33,030 nt of DNA from Deltaproteobacteria bacterium (GCA_016218825.1 JACRCV010000072.1:1-33030); one strand, 5' to 3'; positions 23,816-32,896 are shown, numbered from the stretch's first letter. The notes: a model not told the origin generated them from the sequence alone. Program-made: numbers and translations.

Positions 23816-26800
23816 TCAACGACACGCAGGCGCCACGACCACGACCCCGGCCGCGGTCGCGGCGATGGTGTAGAGCCGGAGGTCGACGACGGAATCGGCC
23901 GCCGCCGGTAGCATCACCTCGCCCTCGCTCACCAGGGTGCCGGCGCCCGCGCTGTACGCCACCTGCATCAGACGCGGGCCGGGGATGATGTCGGCGTCGA
24001 TGAAGCCACCGGTCTGCCAGCCGAGCCAGGCCCGGCCGCTCTTCATCCAGCCGACCGTGATCGGCCGGCTCGGATCGGCGTTGGCGACGGCGAGCGACGC
24101 CGGCAGGGCGCTCGACAGGGAGTCGTAGAGCACCGCGCGGCCGGGCTCGCCGACGAGCACCGTGGTGCCGTCGACGGCGACGCGGTCGTAAGGCGGCATG
24201 GAGTCGTCCTGCAAGGTGTCGAAGATCACGTGCTCGGCGACCACGGTCGCGGTCGGGACGCCGGGCGGCGCGCTCGGGTCGGAGATGGCGTAGCTGGTGA
24301 TGTGCAGGCCGTAGCGCGGCGAGCACGGCGCGCCCGCGCCCGGACACTGGCTCCAATCGGTGACCGGCAAGGCCAGCGACACCTGGGTCTGGTTGTCGGC
24401 GACCCGCAGCCGGCCGGTCCACGAGAAGGGCTCGGCGCAGGGGTCCCCGAGGGGGAGCTCGAAGACCGGCATCGGGTTCACGGCGGCCACGCGCAGATCC
24501 CAGGCGCGGATCCCGGTCGGCGACGAGCACTGGTTGGCTTCGGCCGCGAAGGCGGTGAACGCCCAGATCTGGGCGCCGACCATGTCGGCCGAGCCGTTGT
24601 GAAGGCCCACGAGCCGGCGCGACTCGCCCAAGGGCGGTGCGGCGGCGGTGTCGGCCGCGACCACCTGCAGCCACGGCGCCCAGGCGGTGGAATCGCCGGT
24701 CATCGTGTGGGACGGGCCGACGCGGGAGTCGACGATGGCCGAGCGATGCAGGCCGACGACGGCGCGGGGCGTGTCCGGCGCCGAGGCCGCGGTCGTCAGC
24801 GACCAGCCGGTGACGGTCTCGGCGAGCAGGTCGATGCGGCCGACGGCGGCCGGGCCCACGACCAGGAGCTCGGTGGCGCCGCTGTCGACGATCGCCTCGA
24901 CGTTTCCGTGCCGCTCGCCCGAGACCCGGGCGAACGACGCCGACGGCTGGCACGGCAGGAACGGGCAGGGCGGGGCTTGCTCGCCGGGCGCCGCGCCCCC
25001 GCCGGCCGGCGGGGTGACGGGCACGAGCGGCAGCGCCAAATAGCCGCTGACGAGCAGCGCCGCGCCGGCGCGGTCGAGGCGATGACCGGCCATGGTGTCG
25101 ACCGGCCAGGCGGCGGACGGCGAGGGCAAGGCGTCGCAATAGGAGCAGATGCTGAAACCCTCGACGCCGCGGGGGCCGACGCCGTAGCCGCCCCAGGCCT
25201 CGACCACGAAGTCCTCGACGCCGGCGAAGGGGGTGACAAGGGCGGCCTCGTTGAGCAGCGGCCGACCGTCCGGCAAGCAGAGCTCCACCGCGTGGCCACA
25301 GGCGCGGCAAGTGAGATCGCGGCACGGGTCGATCCACACGGTCTGGCAGGTCCTGCCGTTGGGGCAGCGCAACGGGTTGGCGGCGCCGGCCGGCTGGCAG
25401 GCTTCATAGCAGCCGGCCGCCGGCAAGGGCGGCTCGCCGCAGCCAGGCGTGTAGAACGCGCCGGGGCAATACGGCGGCGGCGCGGCGATCGGGGGCTGCG
25501 GCGGCGGCGCGTCCGTGACGTCGTAGATCTGCAGCCCGGCGGTCGCGAGCGTCGAGACCCGGCGGCCGCGCACGCTCACCCGGCTCAGGCTCCCGAGCAC
25601 GTCGCTGTAGTGCTGCGCGTGAAAGACCACGCCGCCGGCCGGGTCGAGCTGCATCCAGTGCAAGAGCCGCGACGAGACCCACGAGACGTAGGGACCGTCG
25701 GCATCCAGATCGCGGAGGTCGGCGTCATCGCCCAAGTCGACGGCGGTGCCGGGAGTGGCGTCGAGGTCGCTCACCGGCAGGAAGATGGGGCCGTGGCAGG
25801 ACGCCGGCAGGCCGGACGCCGACGCCCCGCACCCGCCGCTTTGAACGCCGATCGCATAGACGACCCCTCCCTGAGCCCGCGCCAGCTCCGTCACCACGCC
25901 GGGGGACTCGGTCGAGTCCATGATCATCGTGTCGGCCACGACCTCCCAGACGAACGCCGGGGCGGCGGGGTCGGTGGCGTCGATCAAGGCCAGGAGGTGG
26001 TTGTAGGCGACGATGAACTTGCCGGGCGCGAGCGTCACCGGCGGCGCCGAGAGCACGACCGGCAAGGTGCTCACGTGTGACAGGCTGACGCCGTCGGCGA
26101 GCACCGCGATGCGCACGGCGTCGCGGTCGGCGAACAGATACCGGAAACCGTCGGTGGCCACGGTCGCGCCGCGGCCGCCGAAGGTCTCGTAGGTGCCGAC
26201 GATCGCGGGGTCGCGCCGGACGAAGGGGCCGCTCGTGCACCGGCCGCCCTGGCAGGTGTCCGGATCGGTGCAGGGGTCGCCGTCGGCGCACGGCAGGCCG
26301 TCGGTCGCGGCCGCGACGTCGATCTCTTTGCAGTCGCCGAAGAAACAGACGTGGGCGACGGCGCAGGAGAACATGCCGCAGGGGGTGCCGTCGTCGGCGT
26401 CGGGGTGGGAGCAGCCGTCCTGCGGATCGCAGAGGTCTTTGGTGCAAAAGTCGGCGTCGTCGCAGAAGACGCTGTCCGGGGGATAGACGCAGCCCTGGGC
26501 GGGATCGCAGAGGTTCTTGGTGCAGACGTTGTCGTCGTCGCAGGTGAAGCCGACGCCGCGGCAGGCGCCGTCGAAGCACTGATCGCCGCCGGTGCAGGCG
26601 TTGTCGTCGTTGCACGCGGCGCGGTTGTTCTCGTGCTCGCAGGTCTCGGTCGCGCGGACGAACCAGTCGTCGGTGCAGGGGTTGCCGTCGTCGCAGCTCG
26701 GCAAGGGCTTGGCGAACCCATCGGCCTCGACGAGCAGGACTTCTTTTCCCGGCACGTCGGTGCGCACGCCGATGACGCCCAAGAGCGGACCCGCCTCGAG

Positions 26801-27109
26801 CGCCTGCCAACCGACCGTGACCCTCATGCTCGTGCCCGGGCCCACCGCGGTCCCACGCGCGTCGTCTTGGGCTTCGGGCCATTCAAAGGTGAGCGCGGGG
26901 TCGTCGCTGAAGACCGCGCGCACGAAGGTGTGTCGCGTGCCGGTCGCCCGAACCACGAACGCGGCCGGCGTCAGATCGCCGACGAACACCTCGCCGAAGC
27001 CCACGGCCGGGTCGACCTCCACGTCCGCATCGGTGTGCCGCAAGCCGTCGTTGCCGCACCCTGCAGCCAACGCCAAGAACGTCAAGAGGAACGGACGTGA
27101 GCTCGGCAT
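23816..27109 (-). CDS. giant Cys-rich lipoprotein with ASH-like and slime-mould-type repeats
   Basis: A 1,097-residue predicted lipoprotein. I prefer the ATG at 27109: AAGGG lies at proper distance, whereas it abuts the ATG at 27118. The signal MPSSRPFLLTFLALAAGC has a lipobox at Cys18. Residues ~30-132 look like an Ig-type ASPM/SPD-2/Hydin domain (DPAVGFGEVFVGDLTPAAFVV ... SMRVTVGWQ). Residues 139-291 are Cys-rich repeats of the CDDGNxCTxDxC...GCxH kind (Dicty_CTDC, PF00526), e.g. CDDDNVCTKNLCDPAQGC and CDDADFCTKDLCDPQDGC. Residues ~300-1097 are beta-rich with recurring LLALIDATDP/VLYDSL-like strands, suggesting a propeller, interrupted by a second Cys cluster (~565-660). It should be exposed at the cell surface; function unknown, adhesion or recognition is a guess. 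Confidence 0.88.
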   Translation of the reverse strand: MPSSRPFLLTFLALAAGCGNDGLRHTDADVEVDPAVGFGEVFVGDLTPAAFVVRATGTRHTFVRAVFSDDPALTFEWPEAQDDARGTAVGPGTSMRVTVGWQALEAGPLLGVIGVRTDVPGKEVLLVEADGFAKPLPSCDDGNPCTDDWFVRATETCEHENNRAACNDDNACTGGDQCFDGACRGVGFTCDDDNVCTKNLCDPAQGCVYPPDSVFCDDADFCTKDLCDPQDGCSHPDADDGTPCGMFSCAVAHVCFFGDCKEIDVAAATDGLPCADGDPCTDPDTCQGGRCTSGPFVRRDPAIVGTYETFGGRGATVATDGFRYLFADRDAVRIAVLADGVSLSHVSTLPVVLSAPPVTLAPGKFIVAYNHLLALIDATDPAAPAFVWEVVADTMIMDSTESPGVVTELARAQGGVVYAIGVQSGGCGASASGLPASCHGPIFLPVSDLDATPGTAVDLGDDADLRDLDADGPYVSWVSSRLLHWMQLDPAGGVVFHAQHYSDVLGSLSRVSVRGRRVSTLATAGLQIYDVTDAPPPQPPIAAPPPYCPGAFYTPGCGEPPLPAAGCYEACQPAGAANPLRCPNGRTCQTVWIDPCRDLTCRACGHAVELCLPDGRPLLNEAALVTPFAGVEDFVVEAWGGYGVGPRGVEGFSICSYCDALPSPSAAWPVDTMAGHRLDRAGAALLVSGYLALPLVPVTPPAGGGAAPGEQAPPCPFLPCQPSASFARVSGERHGNVEAIVDSGATELLVVGPAAVGRIDLLAETVTGWSLTTAASAPDTPRAVVGLHRSAIVDSRVGPSHTMTGDSTAWAPWLQVVAADTAAAPPLGESRRLVGLHNGSADMVGAQIWAFTAFAAEANQCSSPTGIRAWDLRVAAVNPMPVFELPLGDPCAEPFSWTGRLRVADNQTQVSLALPVTDWSQCPGAGAPCSPRYGLHITSYAISDPSAPPGVPTATVVAEHVIFDTLQDDSMPPYDRVAVDGTTVLVGEPGRAVLYDSLSSALPASLAVANADPSRPITVGWMKSGRAWLGWQTGGFIDADIIPGPRLMQVAYSAGAGTLVSEGEVMLPAAADSVVDLRLYTIAATAAGVVVVAPACR

Positions 27110-27274
27110 GGCAGTCATCCCTTCAGGCTATCGGGGTCGAGACACCGGTGCGGCGTCAGACCGATCAATTTCCGTGCCGGCGATGATGTGCTGTAAGTAT
27201 TGGTAATCGCCTGATCTGCAGCACGCGCCTGTCAACGATGGTTGTCGCGCGCGCACTCCCGGGCCCAGGTGAAA

Positions 27275-27303
27275 TTGAGTCGCCTTTGGACCTGACGTAT
27301 GTT
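27275..27303 (+). promoter_or_regulatory. candidate promoter for a leaderless mRNA (TolC-like/RND operon)
   Basis: TTGAGT (27275-27280), exactly 17 bases, TATGTT (27298-27303), then six bases and the ATG at 27310. No Shine-Dalgarno precedes the ATG. Same geometry as at 11874-11909 and 5454-5490. Confidence 0.5.
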
Positions 27304-27309
27304 TGCCGG

Positions 27310-28857
27310 ATGATCCCACCCGGCGTTCGGTCTCTCGTCGGCCTTCTGGTGCCGACCGCGGGCGTCTTGCTGACGCCAGGCCTCGTCCTCGCCGAGCGCG
27401 CGGCGTCGACCCCGGCGCCTGCCGAGGGTCTTACGACCGCCGGTTCCCGCAACGCCGCGCCCGATCCAGCCGCGCCGGGTCCAGTCGGCGCGCTCGCCGA
27501 TCCCAAGCGCCTGGCTCTCGAGAGCGTCATCGCGCGCTTCCTGAGCGCCGATCCGCAGCTGCGCGGCGTCCGCGTCGAGCAGGCAATCGCCGCGTTGGAT
27601 CTGGCCGCGAGTCGCGATCGCTTCCGCGTCTACGCCACGGCGTCGCCGGGCGTCGCCGGCGACTTCCGGTTCAAGCCCAACCATGACGCGATCGTGCTCG
27701 GCGACCTTCCCCTGGGCGGCGTCATCGCCGACGATCCCTTGGGAGGGACGGCCGCGGCCAAGATCAATCTCCACGGCGTCTCCGATCCCCGAGGTTACCC
27801 GCCCGGCCACGTGGTCGCCGCCGAGCTCTCCTACGCCCTGCCCCTGCTCCGGAACCGCTTCGGCCGTCTCTACGAGCTCGAGGAACAGGTGTTTCGCGAC
27901 ATCGTCGAGGCCCGCGGCCTGCAGCTGCAAGCGGCGACCATCGAGCGCTGCGCCGCCGCGCTCGAGCTCTTTGCCGGCGCGCGAACCCTGCAAGAACAGC
28001 TGACGGTCTACGACGAGCTCTTGGAGACCCGCGACAAGACCTACAAACGGACCATCGCCGACTACAACAAGAAGCTCGTACAAAAGCTCGATTACCTGGC
28101 GGCCAAGGCCGACTTCTTGGCAGCGACGCAGCGTCGTGAGGAGCTCGCGGCCGCCAAAGCGCAGGCGATCGCGGTCTTGGCGACGTTCTTGGGCGAGCAG
28201 AGCACCTTCGAGCTCGAGGACCACCCGGCGCTGCACCACCCGCCGGTCGACCCCGGCGCCGCGCATCCGGGCGTCGGCGCCCATCCTCTGGTTCGCGTCT
28301 TGGACCAAGAGATCGAGAGCCTCGAGGGCCGCGCCGCCTTGGCGGCAAGGACCTACGGCCCCGAGCTCTTCCTCATCCCCAGGGCCGGGCTGAACGGCGC
28401 TTCCGACCTGCTGGTCGGCACCAGCACCCGGAGATTCCTCGACGCCTTCGTCGGCATCACCCTCGGCCTGACGCTGCCGGTCGTGGAACCCAACGCCGAC
28501 TACCAGCCCCGGTCGTGGCGTCACCAGGCCGAGCTGTTGCAGAGCCGGCGCGACGAGGTGGTTCGGGCGCTGACCGAGCGGGCGCGGCTGGCGGCGGTGG
28601 CGAGCGCGTCCATCGTCAAGCGCTTGGCGCACACGGACGAGAAGCTCTCCATCTCGCAGGCGCAGGTCGCCGAGGCCCGCGACCTGTACCAGAGAGGCCG
28701 CCTGGAGTTTCAGGACTACTTCCAGCACTGGGCGATCTTCGAGAACGCGCGCTTCGAGCGCCTCGAGCTCGAGCTCGAGCTCGTACACGCCTGGGCGGTG
28801 GCGTTCGCCGCCCGCGGCGATCCGCCTTCGTTCTGCGGCGCCGGAGCGGCGCCATGA
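27310..28857 (+). CDS. TolC-like outer-membrane efflux protein
   Basis: A 515-residue outer-membrane efflux protein. The ATG at 27310 opens a signal peptide (MIPPGVRSLVGLLVPTAGVLLTPGLVLA) and matches the promoter spacing; an earlier in-frame GTG/ATG lacks both. After a Pro/Ala linker, the body has long helices typical of OEP/TolC halves: VEQAIAALDLAASRDRF, YELEEQVFRDIVEARGLQLQAATIERCAAALELFAGARTLQEQL, and near the end RHQAELLQSRRDEVVRALTERARLAAVASASIVKR ... EKLSISQAQVAEARDLYQRGRLEFQDYF. The stop overlaps the RND permease start (ATGA), so the two are coupled. It forms the exit duct of an efflux system; substrate unknown. Confidence 0.88.
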   Translation: MIPPGVRSLVGLLVPTAGVLLTPGLVLAERAASTPAPAEGLTTAGSRNAAPDPAAPGPVGALADPKRLALESVIARFLSADPQLRGVRVEQAIAALDLAASRDRFRVYATASPGVAGDFRFKPNHDAIVLGDLPLGGVIADDPLGGTAAAKINLHGVSDPRGYPPGHVVAAELSYALPLLRNRFGRLYELEEQVFRDIVEARGLQLQAATIERCAAALELFAGARTLQEQLTVYDELLETRDKTYKRTIADYNKKLVQKLDYLAAKADFLAATQRREELAAAKAQAIAVLATFLGEQSTFELEDHPALHHPPVDPGAAHPGVGAHPLVRVLDQEIESLEGRAALAARTYGPELFLIPRAGLNGASDLLVGTSTRRFLDAFVGITLGLTLPVVEPNADYQPRSWRHQAELLQSRRDEVVRALTERARLAAVASASIVKRLAHTDEKLSISQAQVAEARDLYQRGRLEFQDYFQHWAIFENARFERLELELELVHAWAVAFAARGDPPSFCGAGAAP

Positions 28858-31800
28858 TCCATCGCCTCGCGACGTTCTTCGTCGAGCGGCCGCTCTGGGC
28901 CAACCTGATCACCGTCGCCGTCATCATCGCCGGCGGCCTGTTCGCCAAAGACGCCTCGCGCACCCTCCTGCCTCAAGGCGCGCCCCGACGCGTCGAGGTC
29001 CAGGCGACGCTGCCCGGTGCCTCGGCGTTGGACGTCGAGCGCTTCGTCACCTTTCGCCTGGAGGAGAGCCTCAAAGGCCTGCGCGGCATCGAGCGCGTCG
29101 AGTCGACGACCACCAACGGCCAGGTGCGGTTCGAGATCCGGGTGAATCCCAAGCTCGCGACCGCGACCGAGGTGGTCGACGAGGCCAAGCGCCGCTTCGA
29201 CGGCATTCGACACCGGCTGCCCAAGGACCTCTTGCCCATCCAGGTGGCGGAGCAGAGCTGGAGCGGACAGAGCGGCGGTTATTTCCGATTCATCGTCACC
29301 GGCTTCGACAAGGGCGACGACAAGCACCGCCGCGCGCTCAGCGTGCTCAGGGAGGCGCTGGAACGCCTGCCGGGCGTCTTCCTCACCGAGAGCAACCTCG
29401 AGAAGCGCAACCTCTACATCCGCCTGAACGACGCTCGCCTGGCGCGCGCCGGCGTCTCGGCCGCCGTGGTCCGGGAGCGCATCAGCGCGGCGCTCTTGGC
29501 CCTGCCCATCGGCTCGATCCGCGCCGGCGACGAGGACATCGCCATCGAGATCACCCGACCCTTCGTCGACCGCCTCGACAACCTGCGGAAGCTGCCGCTG
29601 TTGATGAACCGGGCGGGGGCCGGCATCTCGGTCGGCGACGTGGCGGAGATCCTGCTCGAAGAGCCGGACGAGACCGTCCGCCATACCCGCGACGGCGCGC
29701 CCTACGTCGACGTGACCCTGACCTACGAGGAGTCCGCCGACGTGATCGAGGTCAGCGAGCGGGTGCGCGCCTTCCTGGGCCAGGAGGCCAAAGAGATCCT
29801 GCCGGCGCCGCTCGGCGTCGAGATCGGCCACGACGTCAGCGAGCTCGTCGCCCACGAGCTCGGCCTCCTCAAGTCCGACGGCCTCCAGGGCGTCGTCTTG
29901 GTCATCCTGGTCCTCTGGTTCTTCTTCGGCTGGCGCGTCGGCCTGTTGGCGGCCATGGACTTCCCGGTCTCCTATCTCGGCGCCTTCATCGTCATGGACT
30001 ACTTCGGCGTCAACCTGAACATGATCTCGCTCGTCGGCTTGATCATCGTGGCCGGCGTGCTGGTGGACGACGTCGTGGTGGTCGCCGAGAACTACTCGCT
30101 GCATCGCGCCAACGGCCTCGCGCCCTCGACCGCCGCGGTTCGCTCGGTGACCGACGTGGCCAAGCCCATCCTCGGGATGTCGGTGACCGTCATGGTCACG
30201 TTCCTGCCCTTCCTGCTGCTGCAGGACGCGGCGGCGTTCATCGTCAAGCCGCTGCCGATCATCGTGCTGGCGACCATGCTGCTCTCGATCTTCGGCTGCT
30301 TCTGCCTGTTGCCGAGCCACCTCGCCCACATGGTCGGCTCGGTGACGCTGCCGCCGGAGCGTCGGATCATCACCTGGTCCCGCGGCATCTACGAGCGCTG
30401 TCTGCATGTCCTGCTGCGGCACCGCGGCCTCGTCCTCGTCGCGGTATTGGCGATCATCGGCGGCGCCGTGGCACTCCTCATGGGTCCGGCGCGCGTGTCG
30501 GGCAGCCTGCGGGTGGGCGGTGACGTCGCGATCTTCGTCGAGCTCGAGAGCGCCGTGTCCCTCGACGCCGCGGCCGAGGCAGTCGCGCCGGTCGAGGCGA
30601 TCGTCGGCAAGCTGCCCGCGGAGCTCAACGAGCACTACGAGACCAGCCTCGGGCGCTCCTACTTCCGCAAGCAGACCTATCACGGCTTCAAGTTCGCCCT
30701 GGTCGCCGTCAATCCCCCCGGCACCTTGGTCGAGCGCGACCAGAAGCGCGCCCGCATCGAGGCGCTGTTGCGGCCGCAGCTCGAGGCGCTCGCAGCCGCA
30801 GGCGGCTTCAAGCGACTCGCGATCTTGAGCGACGCGAACGACGAATCGGTGCAGGACGTCGTGACCGTCTATGTCTCCGGCGGTGATCGTATCGAGCTCG
30901 CCGACGTGCTCGGCGCCATCCGCCAGGCGACGGTCGCGACCGAAGGGGTGCGCGACGTCTTCATGGACGAGTCGCGGCTGCAGCGGGCGTTTCACTTCGT
31001 GCCCAACGAGACCGCGGTGTTGACCTATGGCCTGACGGTGGAGGGCATCGGCGCCCAGATCCGCGAGCACTTCTCGAAGCAGGAGCTGGTGCGCCTGCGC
31101 ACCCGCGGCGAAGAGCTGGACGTCCTCATCGATTTTGCCGGGGAAGATCCGACGCGGGCGGCGCAGCTGGCGAAGATGTCGGTGATGAGCGAGCGCGGCA
31201 TCGCGGTGCCGCTCAGCATGCTGGGGAGCTGGAGCGAGACCGAGGTCTTGCGCCGCATCGAGCACCAGGACCGCCTGCGCATGTTTCGCATCGACGTGCT
31301 CTTCGATCAGGCTCAGAAGTCCAGCGACGCGGTCACCGCGGCCGTCGAGAAACAGCTCGAGCCGGTGCGCAAGGCGTTCCCGGGCTATCACATCTCGGTC
31401 AAACCCGACGAGGAGCGCGCCAAGGCGGCGACGCGCACCAAGACGCTGCTGCTCCTCTGCCTCGGGCTCGTGTACCTGGTGCTGACGCTCACGTTGAGCT
31501 CGCTCGTACGGCCGCTCGTGGTTCTCTTTGCCGGTGGTTTCGGTTTCGTCGGCGTCGTCTACGCCTTCTTCCTGCACCACGAGACGTTCGGCATCCTGGC
31601 GGTCATCGGGATGTTCGGCCTGCTCGCGGTGGTGGTGAACGACTCCTTGGTCATGACCACGGCGCTCGGCGAGGCGTTGGCCAAGCCCAAGGAGCAGCGC
31701 CTGGAGGCCGTCGCCAAGGCCGCCGCGCTGCGCTTCCAGCCGTTCATGATCACCTCGCTCACCACCCTCGCGGGCATTCTGCCGCTCGCCTATGGCCTGG

Positions 31801-31997
31801 GCGGCAACGCCGGCTGGATGCAGCCGATGGTCTTGGCGATGGGCTGGGGCCTGTTGTTCGCCGCCATCCTGACCCTCTTCTTCATGCCCTGCCTGGTGGT
31901 CACCATGGACCACGCCGCGCACTGGACGCGCACCTTCCCCGGAGACGTCTGGCGCCGGCTTCTGAGAAGACCGCGCCGTTCGCGGCCGGAAGCGTAG
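28854..31997 (+). CDS. RND-family efflux permease
   Basis: A 1,047-residue inner-membrane proton-driven exporter of the AcrB/CusA superfamily. The first membrane helix starts at once (FVERPLWANLITVAVIIAGGLF), then two periplasmic porter halves each followed by a membrane bundle. The proton-relay aspartates are kept in LIIVAGVLVDDVVVVAENY, as in AcrB Asp407-Asp408. The second bundle has LTLSSLVRPLVVLFAGGFGFVGVVYAFF and GMFGLLAVVVNDSLVMTTALGEAL. Length is normal for HAE-type RND pumps. The ATG overlaps the stop of the TolC-like gene. No periplasmic adaptor (HlyD/AcrA-like) gene lies before, between or after in this window, which is unusual. The substrate cannot be predicted; there is no metal-binding signature that I can name. 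Confidence 0.95.
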   Translation: MIHRLATFFVERPLWANLITVAVIIAGGLFAKDASRTLLPQGAPRRVEVQATLPGASALDVERFVTFRLEESLKGLRGIERVESTTTNGQVRFEIRVNPKLATATEVVDEAKRRFDGIRHRLPKDLLPIQVAEQSWSGQSGGYFRFIVTGFDKGDDKHRRALSVLREALERLPGVFLTESNLEKRNLYIRLNDARLARAGVSAAVVRERISAALLALPIGSIRAGDEDIAIEITRPFVDRLDNLRKLPLLMNRAGAGISVGDVAEILLEEPDETVRHTRDGAPYVDVTLTYEESADVIEVSERVRAFLGQEAKEILPAPLGVEIGHDVSELVAHELGLLKSDGLQGVVLVILVLWFFFGWRVGLLAAMDFPVSYLGAFIVMDYFGVNLNMISLVGLIIVAGVLVDDVVVVAENYSLHRANGLAPSTAAVRSVTDVAKPILGMSVTVMVTFLPFLLLQDAAAFIVKPLPIIVLATMLLSIFGCFCLLPSHLAHMVGSVTLPPERRIITWSRGIYERCLHVLLRHRGLVLVAVLAIIGGAVALLMGPARVSGSLRVGGDVAIFVELESAVSLDAAAEAVAPVEAIVGKLPAELNEHYETSLGRSYFRKQTYHGFKFALVAVNPPGTLVERDQKRARIEALLRPQLEALAAAGGFKRLAILSDANDESVQDVVTVYVSGGDRIELADVLGAIRQATVATEGVRDVFMDESRLQRAFHFVPNETAVLTYGLTVEGIGAQIREHFSKQELVRLRTRGEELDVLIDFAGEDPTRAAQLAKMSVMSERGIAVPLSMLGSWSETEVLRRIEHQDRLRMFRIDVLFDQAQKSSDAVTAAVEKQLEPVRKAFPGYHISVKPDEERAKAATRTKTLLLLCLGLVYLVLTLTLSSLVRPLVVLFAGGFGFVGVVYAFFLHHETFGILAVIGMFGLLAVVVNDSLVMTTALGEALAKPKEQRLEAVAKAAALRFQPFMITSLTTLAGILPLAYGLGGNAGWMQPMVLAMGWGLLFAAILTLFFMPCLVVTMDHAAHWTRTFPGDVWRRLLRRPRRSRPEA

Positions 31998-32036
31998 GGC
32001 TGTTCGACGCCCAGTTCTACTGCCCCTCTTGTTGCG

Positions 32037-32186
32037 ATGCCCAAGGTGGCGTGTGGCACTGTCTTTTTGGGCGTGAGTCTCGCGTGCGCGCGGTGCGCCA
32101 CCACGCCGGGCCCCCGCGTCTACCAGGACCAGCTCCTGGCCCCGCGGGGCTGGTTCGCCTACAGCAGAGCTGCCACGTCTCGGTAG
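32037..32186 (+). pseudogene. truncated remnant of a secreted-protein gene
   Basis: From the ATG at 32037, 49 codons read as a signal peptide (MPKVACGTVFLGVSLACARC) followed by ATTPGPRVYQDQLLAPRGWF, which looks like the start of a mature envelope protein. The frame then runs into the antisense of the parE end and stops. This is the pattern of a gene cut short when the parDE cassette arrived. No good ribosome site is seen, and chance is possible. The rest of the gap after the RND gene (31998-32036) holds nothing evident. Confidence 0.35.
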
Positions 32187-32464
32187 CCGCTCAGGACGCG
32201 GACGACCGCAATGTCTGCGCCGGCGACTTTGTAGAAGATGAGGTACCGCCCGACGGGGAGGCACCGGAGTCCGGGGCGAATCTCGTCGCGAGAGCGTCCC
32301 AGCTCGGGATTCAGCACCAGGGTCTCGGACTTGTCTAGGATCTCATCGACCAAACGATCGGCAGCGGCTGGGCTGTCATCCGCGATGTAGCCCCAGATCT
32401 CCTCCAAGTCGGCCTCGGCAGCCGGCATCAGGCGGACGGTGCCGTGCGAAGCCTTCTCGGTCAT
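32159..32464 (-). CDS. parE: ParE/RelE-family toxin
   Basis: A 101-residue toxin of the ParE/RelE superfamily: VRLMPAAEADLEEIWGYIADDSPAAADRLVDEILDKSETLVLNPELGRSRDEIRPGLRCLPVGRYLIFYKVAGADIAVVRVL. The 'A..DL..I..yI' start, the LGR..de...glR turn and the 'Y.ifY......i.vvrVl.g.Rd' end are diagnostic. ParE toxins poison DNA gyrase. The ATG at 32464 overlaps the antitoxin stop (ATGA), the usual antitoxin-first order and coupling. The gene looks intact. Confidence 0.92.
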   Translation of the reverse strand: MTEKASHGTVRLMPAAEADLEEIWGYIADDSPAAADRLVDEILDKSETLVLNPELGRSRDEIRPGLRCLPVGRYLIFYKVAGADIAVVRVLSGYRDVAALL

Positions 32465-32739
32465 TTCGCCGCTGGCCCGGCGCTGCGGCGACCTCTGGCG
32501 CGCGCCTTGATGGCCTGGCGAAGTCCGGGCTCGAGCTGCTTGCCTTGGCCGGCCTCGAGCTGAGCGAGGCCGACATCGACGTCCGCGCGAAGGCTCGCGA
32601 GCCGGGCGTCGTGGAATTCGTCGCGCTCTTTGAGGAGTCGCAGGCCGTCCCGAACGACTTCGCTCGCCGTGTGGTACAAGCCGGTGCTGAGCTTGGCCTG
32701 GACGAGCTTCTCGAGCTCCGGGGTGAGGGATACGTTCAT
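32461..32739 (-). CDS. parD: ParD-family antitoxin
   Basis: A 92-residue antitoxin. The ATG at 32739 has GGGAG seven bases upstream and starts the ribbon-helix-helix MNVSLTPELEKLVQAKLSTGLYHTASEVVRDGLRLLKERDE; a longer reading to 32811 runs through the promoter. The second half is charged and Ala/Arg-rich (QLEPGLRQAIKARARGRR), as usual for the toxin-wrapping tail. ParD dimers bind their own promoter; a suitable 19-base palindrome overlaps the -35 box. It neutralises ParE. Confidence 0.93.
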   Translation of the reverse strand: MNVSLTPELEKLVQAKLSTGLYHTASEVVRDGLRLLKERDEFHDARLASLRADVDVGLAQLEAGQGKQLEPGLRQAIKARARGRRSAGPAAK

Positions 32740-32769
32740 GTTTTGACTCCCGATCGAAAGCCCGGGACC

Positions 32770-32804
32770 ATTGTGGGGGTCATAACAGTAATTGTCAACT
32801 ACTG
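32770..32804 (-). promoter_or_regulatory. parDE promoter and operator
   Basis: On the minus strand, a perfect -35 TTGACA (32798-32793), 17 bases, and CACAAT (32775-32770; 4 of 6 to TATAAT). The -35 lies inside a 19-base inverted repeat, CAGTAGTTGACAATTACTG (32804-32786), in which 16 of 18 paired bases match. This is what is expected of autoregulation by ParD. Confidence 0.65.
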
Positions 32805-32848
32805 ACATCACGCTTCAGTGCTTCGGACATGCGTGATTTCCGGTGGTT

Positions 32849-32896
32849 GGACGACCCGGACGGGACGACCCCGGGACGACCCCGGTGCCCGGTGCC
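32849..32896 (+). repeat. short direct repeats
   Basis: GGACGACCC occurs three times (32849, 32863, 32874), the last two as adjacent 11-base units CGGGACGACCC, followed by GGTGCCC and GGTGCC in tandem (32884-32896). They lie between the parDE promoter and the candidate intron end. Confidence 0.6.

Noticed and set aside
28716-32264. 1,182-codon minus-strand frame opposite the RND permease
   Set aside because: Antisense shadow with low-complexity Gln/Glu/Arg composition; the plus strand has clear RND motifs.
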